Of a DNA stretch of 64,000 nt, positions 21,901-34,700 are shown piece by piece. Origin of the DNA: Neodiprion pinetum (Eukaryota > Arthropoda > Insecta > Hymenoptera > Diprionidae); assembly GCF_021155775.2 (NCBI RefSeq), contig NC_060235.2, positions 40,954,701-41,018,700 on the forward strand, in the 5' to 3' direction. The stretch's first letter is position 1. Each line of letters begins with the position of its first letter. Made by a program: the position numbers and the translations under genes. The notes below the pieces were generated by a model. It was not told where the DNA came from, did no database searches, and was given only the letters and a program-made list of their open reading frames with translations.

Positions 21901-23418
21901 CTTTTTTTCCTCTTGCTCTGAAAACGCCTGCGAGCTATAAGCACGATCATATACATACTTACGTCGATAGGATGAACTACGAGCTGTACGAGAAACGGAT
22001 TCTGGCAATCCAGTACTAAAATTAACCACGCACCGACCGTTCATTCGCTAATCACTCAGTTTACGTATTCCTATTTATTTTTCTTACGAACTTATATATA
22101 CATGCGCGTATAGTAATATAGGTATGTGTCCATATACTCTGCCGCGAAGAAAGTTTATTCAGTCGATTTGGACATGCAATTTGTGCATCGTATAGGTATG
22201 TGTATGCAACGCGTAAGAGAATAAAATACACGAAGATGTGTATAGATATAGAGTTCTGAGAACATAGGGAAAAAAAACTGTTTTCATCGTGTGCTCCGTG
22301 CAATATTTGTAATCTCTGTTTCACGAAACATTTTTATATAAAATACGTGCAGAAGTTATTCAAATCAAATAATCCTCAAACATTAAAATATTATGGTTAT
22401 TAATTCATGCTCTTGGGAATAGGTTCCCACTTTCCTCGTTCTTATGAGGTCAACGATCCGATCCCTCTTTTTGTCTAATTGTCAAGGATTGAACAAGTTC
22501 CCAAAAACGGTTGCTTTCCTAGATATGCAGTTATAATTATTGACTTCGCTCGGATTGTGCGGTAACAGATTATATATACGTAACGAGTCAAAAATCCGGT
22601 TCCCGGCTATTTTTATCCACTGTTTTACGACTTCTAAACTGAACTTTAGTTTCCTTCATTCGCTAACAAATCACGATTTCTCTCTGTCGGAAAGAGGGCG
22701 TGGTTCGGTGATAAAATAAATAAATAAACAAGTAAATGAAAACTAAGTAACGAAGAGAAGATAAAAATACAAATATTCAATCAAACATTTGATTCGTATT
22801 TTCGATCCAGATTTCGAAGACGACAAGACCGCCAACCTGGACTGCGAGAGCCGTTTACATTTGCGAATGATTCACGAACGTGTCCTTGGAATACGACATT
22901 GGCTGAAACAGCAGTTCGTCCTTTACAGAGACTACAGCAATTTAGCATCGACTATTAACGCAACGTACATCCCAGTCACTTTGAAAGAAACGAAAAAGGT
23001 GGGGAGACATCCACGTACAGTAATAATCATTAATGCGTTAACCTTACGGCTAACTTGTTTTCGGTCCGAAACAAAATGCGAGTTCGATTCTATACGAATT
23101 TTGTGACAATGACCGGCGATGCAGCCGATGTGAGAGATTGGGTGTCATTGTCACGGAATTAGTATAGAAACGAACTCGCATCTTGTTTCGGACCGCAAAC
23201 AAGTTAGCCGAAAGGTGACGGCGTTAATGAACATTACTGTACGTATATTTCGATATCGCTGCATCGAATCTAACCATACCTGTACTGCTCTTCTTTTCTT
23301 CAAATTGATAATCGGCACACGTGAATAATAAATTCTGTTTTTTACTTTGCAGATGATTCGTGAAACGCAACGTTTCCGTGATATTATTATTCGAGAGAGG
23401 CGATGTCACGTGACATGA
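18932..23418 (+). CDS. Unrecognised 674-aa charged protein with coiled coil, four exons
   Basis: Exons 18932-19927, 20617-21391, 22811-22998 and 23353-23418 join in frame to 674 aa. The N-terminus MMRSKATAALMKLKEIDRKY is helical, followed by an SLSDIS motif. A long Ser/Glu-rich, probably disordered region follows to about residue 465. A basic patch (about 470-505) leads into a heptad-like helix DVERLRRRLKELLLEQERDQ (about 515-548). The last two exons add a helical domain with MIHERVLGIRHWLKQQF and end RERRCHVT. I do not recognise the family; it resembles cytoskeletal or centrosomal scaffolds only in general character. If the donor at 21392 is not used, exon 2 reads on to TAG at 21432, giving a 603-aa form ending LEYIVYR. 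A palindromic element sits in the last intron. AATAAA at 23781-23786 is a possible poly(A) signal. Confidence 0.7.
23013..23244. mobile_element. Palindromic MITE-like element, copy 1
   Basis: This 232-bp element is nearly an inverted repeat of itself. It starts ACGTACAGTAAT and ends ATTACTGTACGT, with long inner arms containing GGCTAACTTGTTTTCGGTCC and AAAATGCGAGTTCGATTCTA and their complements. It lies in the last intron of the 674-aa gene, 15 bp after the donor. It encodes nothing. A close relative lies at 44202-44434. Confidence 0.85.
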
Positions 23419-26400
23419 TCATTAAATAATTATGATGTATGTACATACATTATATACTGTCGTTCAACTTCGGATCTGGACATAATTAAGGCAAGAAGAA
23501 GCAAAGGAAGAACATTTAATTATCAACGGCTTCGAACCTTTGTTATATATGTATATATGTAGGTATGTATTTTGAATCGCAACCTATAATTGTTTTCCAT
23601 ACAGATATATGGAGTTAAATTATTTAGCATACCATACATGGTTTAAATACGGTGTACAAGACTTCGCGTATAAAATAATAGATATAACAATAATCATAAC
23701 AACATACCAACAATGAAATCGGTCGAAAGTTTCCGGCGGCATAAACAACAATCAACCTTCTCCTAATTTATCCCTCTCTTAATAAATCTCACAGGTTAAT
23801 TAATTACTCCTCATAAACCAAAGTTTGCGTTAATCACGCAGCTTGACAACGTCTTTTCGATGAAGAATTCTTCCGGTTCATGGTACAGGGACGAGGCGTC
23901 GAAGTTAAACCAGCCCGTGTTTTTCACGACTCTTCATTTCGCGCCACGCGTCACGTCTACGTCACGGTGCTTGGTTAATTGTCTGTGATCCCGATAACGA
24001 CAACAATTCAATCTGGCAATAAAAGAGTCGAAAAGCAAGATGACTAAAGAAAATTGAAGAAAATAAGAAAAAATAAAAAAAACAAACGCCGATGGCAAAA
24101 GGTTGAGATAAAAAGAAAAAAAAAAAATTGAAATAAAAAATACCCAAGTCTGCGTGAACTTTGGTGAACCTAAGTTCACAGCGCGAGAAGCCGCTCCGCA
24201 CCAGGTGACTTGCGAATGGCGAGTAGCGGCGAATAGCGGCGAATAGCTCGGTTGAGAAACGTTCCTCGGAACGGCGAAGAGAGTCGATCCAAGAGACCGT
24301 GGAACAGGCGGACCTAAGGGGAGGAGGACATGGTCGTCACTCACGTCTGCGAGCTAGTCGTTCTTGAACTGCTCGCGGTACCGCGTCTCCGATCCCGCTG
24401 CCGTTCTTCCCGCGAACTTTCGTTCGAAACGCGGCCTTTCAAACACACGTAAGGATATAATAATCCGCGATTCGTTCATCGAGAGGTTCAGAGAGAGAGA
24501 TTGTTTGTTACCACACGATTTCGGAGGAAAGAAGTCTTTAGAAGTATACCTTTTTTTTTTCTTTCGAACCCATAATTTGGTGCTTATTTTTTAAGAAAAA
24601 TTATAGATAAAAAAAAAACGATAACTCTTTATTGACAATTGTTAAGTTTTGTTTTTCTATATCGTTATAATATATATACATATATATACTTAATATATTT
24701 ATTGTGGAGAAGCAATTGGTGCAGACTGTTAATTGTTGCCAGTGACAGGGACGTGTTATCCTGTTTTTAAATCCAGTTTCTTACCGCCTACTGTCTGAAC
24801 TAAACTTACCGGAACTGAAGACCACGTCCGGATATTCGGCCATGCCAAAATTCGAAACACCGTCCCTTTGTTGCTGGTAAGTCCTATTATAGTGCATACA
24901 TATAAATATATATATATATACTTGTATATACATACATACTCATATTCGAGTATTTGGTAACAGGATAGAAACGAAATAAAGATGAGATCTCGAGAAAAAG
25001 TGTGGGAACCGCGATCATCTTTGCTAATTAGTCGTCATACGGCCGGCTGTTATAGCGGTGATTTAATTTATTTGACGGTTTGATGTCTTGTTATACCTTA
25101 CACGAGTAACATTTTCGTTTCCGGAATTATAGTTGCAAAATTGGTAATTAACCTTTTGCGATTTTCAGCTGTAGAAGCCTCTTCCTTTTCAGGTATATAA
25201 TACGCGGATGGTCAATTGGCTTTATTGTAGGCGTGAAAAATCTTTGGGAACGGTTTACGCTAAACGGTGATCTAACTTTAGTTGTTCACTAATTTAATTA
25301 ACAGAGAAGATACGGAGGAGTGTAAAATTTTATTTTATTCAGTTTTTCAAATATACCTACATATCGAGGCTTATACGTGGAATAATTTAACTTGTGGCTT
25401 CGACAAACGTGAAATGAATGTATCCGACTTGCTTACGGATTCTTCTTACACAACGAGGTACGATAGAAAAAAAAATGTCAACCTGCATTCGGTGTATCTT
25501 TGAAATAAAGAAACAGAGAAAGTCGATTTGGCTGCTTTTTCCGGACAAAAATTACACTGCGTTTTATAAATAAAGAATCCTACTTTTCATGGCATTAATG
25601 TTTGAAGAAAGCTTAGCAAAGGATCGATTCATCTTTTATAGTTACTCTCCAAAAGTCACGACCCAAAGCTTACTCGACGCTCTTTTGTGTGGCTAAAAGT
25701 ACCGGATGAGAAAGAACCGCTCCAATATCCGTTTATAGTCTGGCTTATAAGACTTGTTATTGAGAGAATGGATCGGTTCGCGGTAATTAGCTTGGCTGGG
25801 TCTGCGGCGTACAGTCTGATGAAGTATAAAATATTTTTCGCCTTGAAAACAGACATCCGCGCTTTGTAACTAACCAGCGATATCGAATATCAATACACTC
25901 GCAATCTGTGTAATAATAAGTGATAAAAATCACGTTGGCTCGAGGCGTATTTTTGATCGTAATAGAAATCTGATCGAAGTGATCCAGGGTTTCCTAAACC
26001 GGAGTTTTCGTCAAATCGTCTATTCGCATGCTAATGAACCTCCGAGAAGATCGATGTCTGCTCGTTTAATACTCAATGCGGGATCGAGCGATCGGCAGAT
26101 GGGAAATAAAAGTTCAAGTTCATAGTTGAACGCGACTAATTTTTCTCTCGCAGTTACCGTCCGCGTTTAATCGATCGATTAAATAATTATTGATTGAAAT
26201 TATGGATCAGCGACGGTGATCGGAGAAGGATAACGATCGAACAATGGTTCGATTTCGTATTACTTGATTCAGCCGAAGACCGTACTCCAGGGTCTTCACA
26301 TCCTTGACACGCATTCAGCCGCGTTGTTCTCAAGATCTCGAATTATAGTTAAAACAATTATTTCATCGCTGTTATTATAGGGTCGCGATTATCATCATCT

Positions 26401-27966
26401 ATCTTGAAGAGACGATGAATATTTCGATAGAACGGTTATATAACGGCATCGCGTCCAAGGAAATGCTCGTATAGAATTAAGGATATTACAGATTTTCAAC
26501 GAGATTTAATTTCAGGCTAGCTAAAATTATTTAAAAGAATTACGAAACATGATGAAAAACGAAAACAGGGTTTTTAATAACGATAATTAAACTACGTGTT
26601 ACTTCATTTCATAGTTTTAAAACCAATCTGCAGAGCCGATCACGGTGCATGAATAATTATAAGCAAGGAATCGAGCGTGAAGTGAAATTTGTAATTGATC
26701 ACCTAAACCAGAATCCTGTAATATACCCGCAGGAATTAATTGAAAGATTTAAAAATTGATGTGTGAGTTGGGTATAAATCGATTGTTAACTCATGCGTAA
26801 TTCAATTTCTGTGTAAAGTATATCCGCGATATATTATCTCGGGATAATTTATAATTTATCGACGCCTTGTATGCAAATAATGAATTCATATGCATATTGT
26901 AGGTACATAACGTTACCTGAATTCATTTTATTCGTATTATTTGTATGACGAGTCACTCGTGAACACGCAATTTTTGTGCGTGAATCGATTGTTTACGGCT
27001 TATATTTATGCACAATACAAGGTGCGAATTAGAAACAATAAATGCTATATTTCTATAAAATAATTCTATAACTTTTCCATAGAATTGTAAATTTGTAATA
27101 TCTTATGTTACTCAAACCGCCCTAATGACCCCGATATTCAATTGAGTCAGGTGCACCAAAGTTGTACAAATATTGTAAGAACGCATATATATTATATATA
27201 TGTGTATATACGCCTATAAATGTCACGATAAATTAAAGCGTCGATATTATACCTTGGATAAGTAATTAAAAGTACTTAAAAAACATAAAAATGAGTGAAA
27301 CAATTAATAACGTAATCGGGAATAAGTTGAAGACTTTCAGTTTAAGAACGGGAGTACATTATTATTACTATTCTTATTATTATTAAACGAAAAAATACGA
27401 TACACAATAATTTAAAACAGGCGTACAATACAATACATCGGAGATTTTTCCTGTAGTTTAGGTATACGTGTACGTGTATTTGTACATATACATCTTGTCA
27501 AGTCTAAAACGCCCGGTAGGTACATGCTAATAATATCGGTAAATATTTATACAAGTGTTATTATATACCGATATGAAGAAGAAAAAAAAAAAGTACCAAA
27601 GTAGCAGCGACTCAACTTTACATAATTTGTATTCGTTGATATATCGGAATAAACGATAAAAAAAAAAAGTAAAATTTATGACGCACTGCAATTATCAATG
27701 TAATGATAAAATTTGCACGCATAATTATTACGTGTATAAGTTTGATTTCGAATGGACGAGAAGGAAGAAACGTGGAGGTAAAAACAAGAACTTTGTTTAA
27801 ATATAAATCTATGTAGCAAAAAATTAGGTACTGTAAATGAATAAATAAACAGATGTAGATAATTGTGCAGTCACTCGGATCTCAATAAGATTGAAAACGG
27901 GGCGAGGGAAAGGGAAAGTTTTTTTCCTTAATTTTCACTTATGCGCACTCAGCTTTTCTTTCGACG
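23419..27966. other. Intergenic stretch with a GC-richer possible promoter block
   Basis: The first part is probably the 3' UTR of the preceding gene. Around 24190-24450 the sequence becomes GC-richer, includes a short decamer tandem repeat (24213-24249), and ends near ACACGTAAGG, a possible donor. At 24842-24876 an ATG starts MPKFETPSLCC and runs into a good donor, CTG|GTAAGT, in phase 2. No following coding exon was found, so a gene is not called. The 25-28 kb part is AT-rich with nothing recognisable. Confidence 0.35.
24213..24249 (+). repeat. Short tandem repeat of GAATAGCGGC-type decamer
   Basis: The units GAGTAGCGGC, GAATAGCGGC and a partial GAATAGC follow directly on each other, preceded by a related GAATGGC. 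They lie in the GC-richer block that may be a promoter. Confidence 0.55.
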
Positions 27967-27972
27967 TTTATT
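27967..27972 (-). terminator. Poly(A) signal of the protamine-like gene
   Basis: On the minus strand AATAAA begins one base after the TGA stop of the 76-aa frame (TGAGAATAAA). Such tight coupling suits a compact gene. Confidence 0.5.
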
Positions 27973-27973
27973 C

Positions 27974-28204
27974 TCAGCGTCTCTTCCTTTTGGCGGCTCG
28001 TTTACGGGCTTCTTGTCTCGCCTTCAGTATATATCGGTATCTTTTCTTCCCCGACATACGACGCCACTGGTTGTTTGCCATTTTGCGTAGTTTTGACTTG
28101 GTCAGGTTCCGTTTTCGACGGCTCAGTAACGCCATGAAGACGAGAAACGGATTTGTTTGATGAACCGACAGTTTTTTGCGGCCCTCTTCGTTCCGGGATT
28201 TCAT
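27974..28204 (-). CDS. MST-HMG-box-like, protamine-type basic chromatin protein (76 aa)
   Basis: This is an uninterrupted minus-strand frame from ATG (28202-28204) to TGA. 29 of its 76 residues are Lys or Arg, with no Cys. After a short leader the sequence TNPFLVFMALLSRRKRNLTK opens an HMG-box-like fold: N-P-F-L-x-F at the start of helix 1, a KLRKMANNQWRRMS segment (the W in the usual helix-2 position), then KKRYRYILKARQEARKRAAK and a basic tail. This layout is that of the insect MST-HMG-box proteins (Mst77F, protamine and Tpl94D-type), which replace histones in sperm nuclei. Assignment is by pattern recognition, not alignment. The opposite strand also has an open frame, which I take as its shadow. 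The gene is single-exon, and no partner gene is near. Confidence 0.65.
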   Translation of the reverse strand: MKSRNEEGRKKLSVHQTNPFLVFMALLSRRKRNLTKSKLRKMANNQWRRMSGKKRYRYILKARQEARKRAAKRKRR

Positions 28205-29904
28205 GATCGTTTTTCGCTGATCGCGATTACGTGAGACGATTTTTATTTCTCTTGTATACTACTTTCGCAATTTCACGATATTACAGTGGCGAAAAAAATC
28301 GGCACGGGTTACAAAAATTTCGGTAATTGCGTGTGCTAATATTACATCCGATATGAAAATGATGAACAAATCACCGTCGCTACCTCGCTGAATAAATATA
28401 CATCGATCCGTAATCGATTGATTTTCGCAAAGAATCGATGAGGCTTCTTTTTTTGGCCAGAAACTTCGCTGCATTCACGCAAGCAATGTCAAATCGCACA
28501 AACTGATAACCAGCCAAGAGCGAAAATTTCTATGCAATAATTCGACGATATTGGAAGTTGATTGGAAAAATTGTTTATATTTTCCAAAAACCTTGCAAGA
28601 CTTTCCATAAGTTTGGGATTTTTTTCGGAACTTTATGCAGAAAAATATTCCATTTTTCTTCCGTCTCTTCTTTCCAAATTGCCTTATTACGACGAGATTT
28701 CTCGTCTTCGCTACTTCACTTCGTTCAATTATTCCGCACAATTTCTTACCCTTTGATATCGATTAACCGCGACCCTCTTAGCAATTGGCCCGTGACCCGT
28801 GGCCCTTAAAGCTTGATAGTCGTTGCTTGATCCCCAACTTTCATCAGATTTTATTGACGTATTACCTGGCCATAAAATTTGTCAGGACTAATAAGGACAG
28901 ACCATTTTTCCAAATAAATTGCTACCTCTCAGAACGAATTTATCGAGCTTTCTAAAGGGTTCCAGACACCGTTTGTCTGGGGTCTTATGAATTTTAGCAC
29001 GCCTGAAGACGCAGTCCTCGAGATTGCAAAGTGGTTTCAGGAAATTTCAAATCCGGTATTAAGTAATCGAGATTAAAAATGCCAGATCCGGAATAGTGAT
29101 AGCGGAATTGCGAATAAGACTGTGCACATGTAATTCTAAGGGTTATAATACGGCTGAATTGCATCTGTTCAGCGAGCAAAATCATTCCAAGAACGTTAGA
29201 ATCTAATTAAAAATATAATGTAATATAATATATCGAATCAATTTAAACGTTTTAACTGTAAAACCTTTCCTTAAATTAATAATGATATCTTATAGACCGT
29301 GTTATTCGAATTTGTTCAGATCCATTTCAATACAATTACTTCTTATAATTATAATTAATTTATACAAGTAGAGGTGTTGTACAATTGGTGTCCACCATCA
29401 TTGGCGCAGATCGCGACACTCCTGGATATTTTTGAAACGGATACAGCCATGCCGATTCCTCTTCAATTAAATTCCGCATCGATCGCAGGCTTTTTAAATT
29501 CCCATCCTCGTACCAAGGCTTGCGTCGTATTCCAACCCCTTGACACGTTACTCTCCCTAAAACCGGGCGGCCTCTCCGCATGCTTCACAGCAAGACCGTG
29601 AAGCGTGTTTGTGCGTACACCAGTGAAACCATGCCGTATAAGGAAAACCTTCGGGGTTACGAACCGCAGCCCCTCTTCGTCGGGGAGAATGCCCGAGGCC
29701 AAACGAATGACGGAGTGCCTTTGGGGTCAACTTCCGGTTCTGGAGTAGGTGGAACCGCGAATTTGAATGTTCCACACGCGTCGAGTGGTCTCCGGGAGAG
29801 AAGCTGGAGCTGGAGCTGGAGTTGACTCTGTAAAATATCATGCTCTGCTCCCACGAAGACGGCGTCATCGACCACCACGGTCCTCTCCTTCTTTGTTTTC
29901 CTCT

Positions 29905-29970
29905 CTCTCTCTCTCTTTTTCTCTTTCTCTCTCTCTCTCTCTCCCTCTCTCTCTCTCCCTCTCCTCTCAT
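29905..29970 (+). repeat. CT-rich simple repeat
   Basis: Long runs of CTCTCT with interspersed TTT and CCC interruptions. Open frames across it (Ser/Leu-rich or Arg/Glu-rich) are products of the repeat. Confidence 0.8.
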
Positions 29971-31687
29971 CTGGCTTTGGCCTCTCGCTTTCACACCGGA
30001 TCACCTTGGTCGTTGGAGTTCCAGCTCGAACTCAGAACCCGCGAATCAGCTTGCCTACGAGCCTGTTGGTACCTGTATATCGATACAACTTGTAACTAAC
30101 CAGCCCCGGTCCTAGACGCAACGTCGCCTTGAGCAATGAAGTTATTACCTGACCTTGCGCAGAGTCGGGAAATACACCCGATAAGGTTCACGTTCATTTG
30201 ACAATCGGCACTTAGGGGAAAACCCTCCAGGCTCATCTACACCTATTTTTGTGGTCGATGATCGATCACGGGATTAGTTATAACTGAGGCCATTTTTACT
30301 AATGGTGGACGATGTGGATATGTTATTCAAATCACCTTGCGGCCCTTTTATCGGGTGGGAACTTAGTTCCAATTCAATCAACCGTGGACCGTATATACAT
30401 AATCGGTCATCGACCGTAATCACGTCGATAATTAACGTACCTGTTACGAGTTTTCAGTATCAAAATTGCTAGGTAATTGTCGTAAAGTTTCCAGAGCTGA
30501 ACGTTGGCCTGATTCCAATCGTCAGGGTCTCTGAGTCCTCAGAAAAGAGTAACAACCTTCTGTAATTTGTACAAGCAGCGAATAATTTCGATACCATTCA
30601 CGAGGATGTCATCCTGGTAAAAAAAAAGCGCGATTCGGAGCTTTTTCTCGGAATACATCGAGTGACATGACGGTATTATTATTACACTGAAGTATGACGT
30701 GACAGTAATGATTGACGAATACGTCATGACGATCGCTTACTTCGCTTACTTTATTCGTGATTCACCCGAGATCGTCGTCATTGTTGTTGCTTTTGTTACG
30801 TTGTTTTTGTTGGGTTGCGCGAACCGTGAATGCTGATTAATTCCTTCAACAAGTATGAAGCCGCTACGATGAAAGGCACAGGCGTGCAGAACATGTAACA
30901 GTAGGTATAGGTATTGGTGGGTAGGTACGTGGAACCTGCAGAGTGGTCAATTTCGAGTGACTCATGCAATTTGTATTGTAAGCAGGCTTCCAAATGTCAG
31001 TTAAACGATAAAATTTATTTGAAAGTATAGCGCAGTTGCAGGAAGATCGGTGCTCTCAGTAATCTGCCAATCATTCCCAAAGAACTTGAATCGAAAAACC
31101 AGGAGATTCTTTTTTGTCAATCTTGTGACAAACTGCTACTTTTCACTGTCACAACGGTCCTAAAAACCATTTCCTATGTGGAAATTTCATCAAGTATACG
31201 AATGGATGCTTCCATTGAAAGGGTTTTGCCCAAAACTTTCACGCTGGCAACAAGTAACAAATTAAAGAAAAGAAAAAAACAATATTACACTGATTGTCTG
31301 ACATTTGTTTCAGAATGGTCGATACTTTCGTCAATAGTACCCTTCCATCATCCCGTTTTACGGTCGATTTGACCAGTAGACGAAAATGGTACTTCGTGCC
31401 ACGTTTATGGTCTCGGTGTCTTCCTACGACCACAATAAATAAAGGTTCAAAACAAGTCGAAAATATGAGGTAAATGTTGAGATCCATTACACATCGTTAA
31501 GGTGTAATTTTAAAGATCGATTCTTTTCGTGGAGACCAACTGGTCCGTTTCTTATCCACATACACCTATGTATACAATCGCCATGTAGGTGTATTCCTAC
31601 CGTGAACAGTGACTCGTAACGTCACTTGCGGCTGGACGAAGAAGTCAGGTCGATGGAGGCAGGCAGGCAGCTTAGGAAAAGGAAGAA

Positions 31688-31725
31688 TAAAGAAGGAGTC
31701 GGAGGAGGAGGAGGAGGAGGAGGAT
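31688..31725 (+). repeat. GGA trinucleotide repeat
   Basis: GGAGGAGGAGGAGGAGGAGG-type run inside a GC-richer block. It would read as poly-Glu or poly-Gly depending on frame, and no gene structure supports either. Confidence 0.7.
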
Positions 31726-34700
31726 GGCGGAGCCAAGCTGAAGCGGGAAGCTCTGCAGAGGCTAGATCGTCTAAAGTGTATAAAATATTCAGAAACAAGC
31801 CAGCGGAACAAAGAGAAACCGAGCCGCGCCGGACACGAGATCTTGGGTAACGAAATCGTTTCGTAACACCCACGCCAAATACACTCTACTTATCCGCTTA
31901 CCCGTGCCCGTGTTGCTATATATCTATACACAGTATACATATCTATCATCTTTAAGTCCATATCCATTCACATATCGACATGTATACAGTCCTCTTATCG
32001 ATATCGTTCGCTGCAGCCGCTGAGAAAACCCAGAGGTTCTTTTCGTTGTCGACCCATATAGATGTGGATGAAGTTTTGATCGTTCGTCGAACTAATTATT
32101 TCTTTCTTCAATTTTACTTGAGATTTTTTACCTTTACATATCTTGATAAATTTAGACGGAATAACGATTCGTCTGAAAGCAAATGTTCGATTGGCGGCTA
32201 CCATGGCGACGTCGCGAGTACGTACTCCTTGAAACTACGTTAGATGCGAGCAAGTTGATTGTTCGCAACTGCAACAAGACTCTCGGGTCTTGTACCATTT
32301 CTATCAATACATGTACTATAGTATTCTCATATTCCCTACGTTCACGTCACATTGTGTAATGGGCTTAACCGTACCCGGTGGCTTGCTCCTACTCCTCGGC
32401 GTTATGAGCACCATGCATGTGCACGGTATACCACTAAGAATGTAGCAGTGGCTTCTGATGTATGGATTGCAGCGCTTCGACCACGGGGTCGCTGGAGATG
32501 AAAGTCGGGTGCTGCTACAACGGGAGTCGGTCTTCGCGTTTTGAGCCCAGGTTGTCTAACGGTCCACACAGCGTCCAATGTCAACGTAAAACAACGAGGG
32601 ATCGACTCCTCTTCTCAGATTTCAGTGTAGGTATCCAGGCTCGTTAGCAGGTGCAGCAGAGTAGACTTTGACCAAGTAATATCCACAGTTCCGTCGGTCA
32701 ATGAGCGATGAAGTTTCTCCTAGCTGTCGGAAATGGATTGCATTCAAGTCGAATTGCTACTTGTTCCTTCTCGCAATGCCGCGATAGCGCTGAGAAGAAG
32801 AAGAAGAAGAAGAACTTCAAGTGATCACATTTCTCGTGGGAAATCCTGAAACATTAAACCAATTCAATTCTTAGGACACCACGGCAAAGTTACTCGTACA
32901 TACATAGACAATAAGCGACGTGCATCGGTGAGCAACTTCACTCGGGTCACTAAACTTTCTTATGTATAATCGTTCTAAGTATGTATGTACCTACCAATTA
33001 CCGTAGCTCGCAATGAGACGACCGCATCTATTGTCAGCAATAGTCAAATCGTAATCTGAATCGACATCGTATAAGCGAGTCGCTTGTTGGTTAGAGTTTC
33101 GGACTTGTTGTCTCTGTCAATGCACCGTCGAGTTTATACACCAGCCAACCGATCATAGATCAAAAAACGAAGGTATACCTACACAATGAAGAAAAAAACC
33201 TTTTTTTTTTTGTCAAGAGACGCTTCGCCTCTCGTCAGGTGGAACGATTTATAACGCGATATACACTCTGTATAATACACGACGTGAAATAATTGCCATT
33301 GCCACACTGCCATCCCAATTCCGTGCCGTTACGCATGGTTCAAGGATCAAGGTTCATCGGGAGGATCCACGTCCGGGGAATACATTACCAAGCGATTCCT
33401 CACTTTATGGGTATAATGCCTGATAATAATTACGGCGCCAAATTACCTCGGCAATAAAACAATTTGCAATTCTTGTAATTAGACGGGAACCAATATGCGG
33501 TCTGTTTTTATTCCACACGAAGCAGTCGCCAGTCGACTTCCTTGCTCGAACACGACCTTCCATGCACTGTTCTAAAGTACTTTCCTATCTTGTTAGGATC
33601 CCTGAAGATCGCGTGCGCGTTTACGTAAGAGCGGAACGGTAATTGGAAGAAGCAAGTCATTCGGCTCCGAATCGACGCGTTTCCTTATTCCTCGTGACTT
33701 ATGCTGATGAGTTAAACCGGAGTGAAATACGGAGCTTCCGAAAGCTCAAATCTGCCGGAAGAGGCTCGGTTCAGTTGGTCACGTTTGGACGTCGTAACTT
33801 ATACCCGATAGGTGTACTATGTGATTTCGTTGTATAATAACCATGCCACGTTCCGCTCTATTGGTAATGAAATCTCTACGTACCCAGGTTTCTCGCGACA
33901 ATTATACAATGCTTGCCTCGACGCTCGTGACAACCCGAGAAGCAAGGCCGAGGTAGAAAATTCACCAACAAGAAGTTTAGAAACTATTTCATGCAACATG
34001 TAACTTCCAATGGTGAGTTGATGGCGCTGTGTAACATAATTCACGCTCTGCCCGAGTCCATTCTGACTGAATTATCTCACAATCATCCCAAGTTGTACAC
34101 CATGCACAGCTGTGTAACCTGTATTACAATCGTTGCGCGTTCTTGGGGCCTAGCCTGATGGTATTCAATGGTTCAACATCGACGCGCGTTCTTCTGTGTA
34201 CGACATGTGATATTGACTTATGCATCTAAACGCAACAAAACGACAATAACGATGACAAAATCGTCATCTTGTGATTTCGCAACGGTTCTTTTTATCCGTT
34301 GAGACGGTATAGGTATGTTATGTACCTGTAAGGTACAGCCGAGAGATGTTTCTTTGTAACATGCCATGCGTGCACCATTCATGTGGACACATTAGAGACT
34401 TCCACGCATATATTTTCACGTTGTGTTTAACCCGATGTATGTACATATGCACACGGCTATACAGATGGCTCACAATCACGCGTCTGCACTTTGGAACCAC
34501 AACGAAAATATTCAGCGTTAAGTTCACGACAGAAATTTCACAAGCGTCGGATATATGCATGAAATTTCTTTCCGGTGATAAACGCCGGCCATTTTTAATG
34601 CACCGGATTACAAAGTTTATTTTATATTTGTGCAACGGAGGAAGCTGAGCCGATCGATACCATGCTGCGTGAAATCTATCGCTACAAAGGATTGTAGTTG

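Noticed and set aside
27891..28160. 89-aa frame on + across the protamine-like gene
   Set aside because: Antisense shadow; the minus frame has the HMG-box pattern and a poly(A) signal.
29360..30115. Cluster of overlapping frames on both strands near 29.4-30.1 kb
   Set aside because: GC-richer DNA plus a CT repeat keeps several frames open at once. None has a family motif or splice support.
31566..31873. Glu-rich and Pro/Ser-rich frames
   Set aside because: Caused by the GGA repeat, with no conserved sequence outside it.
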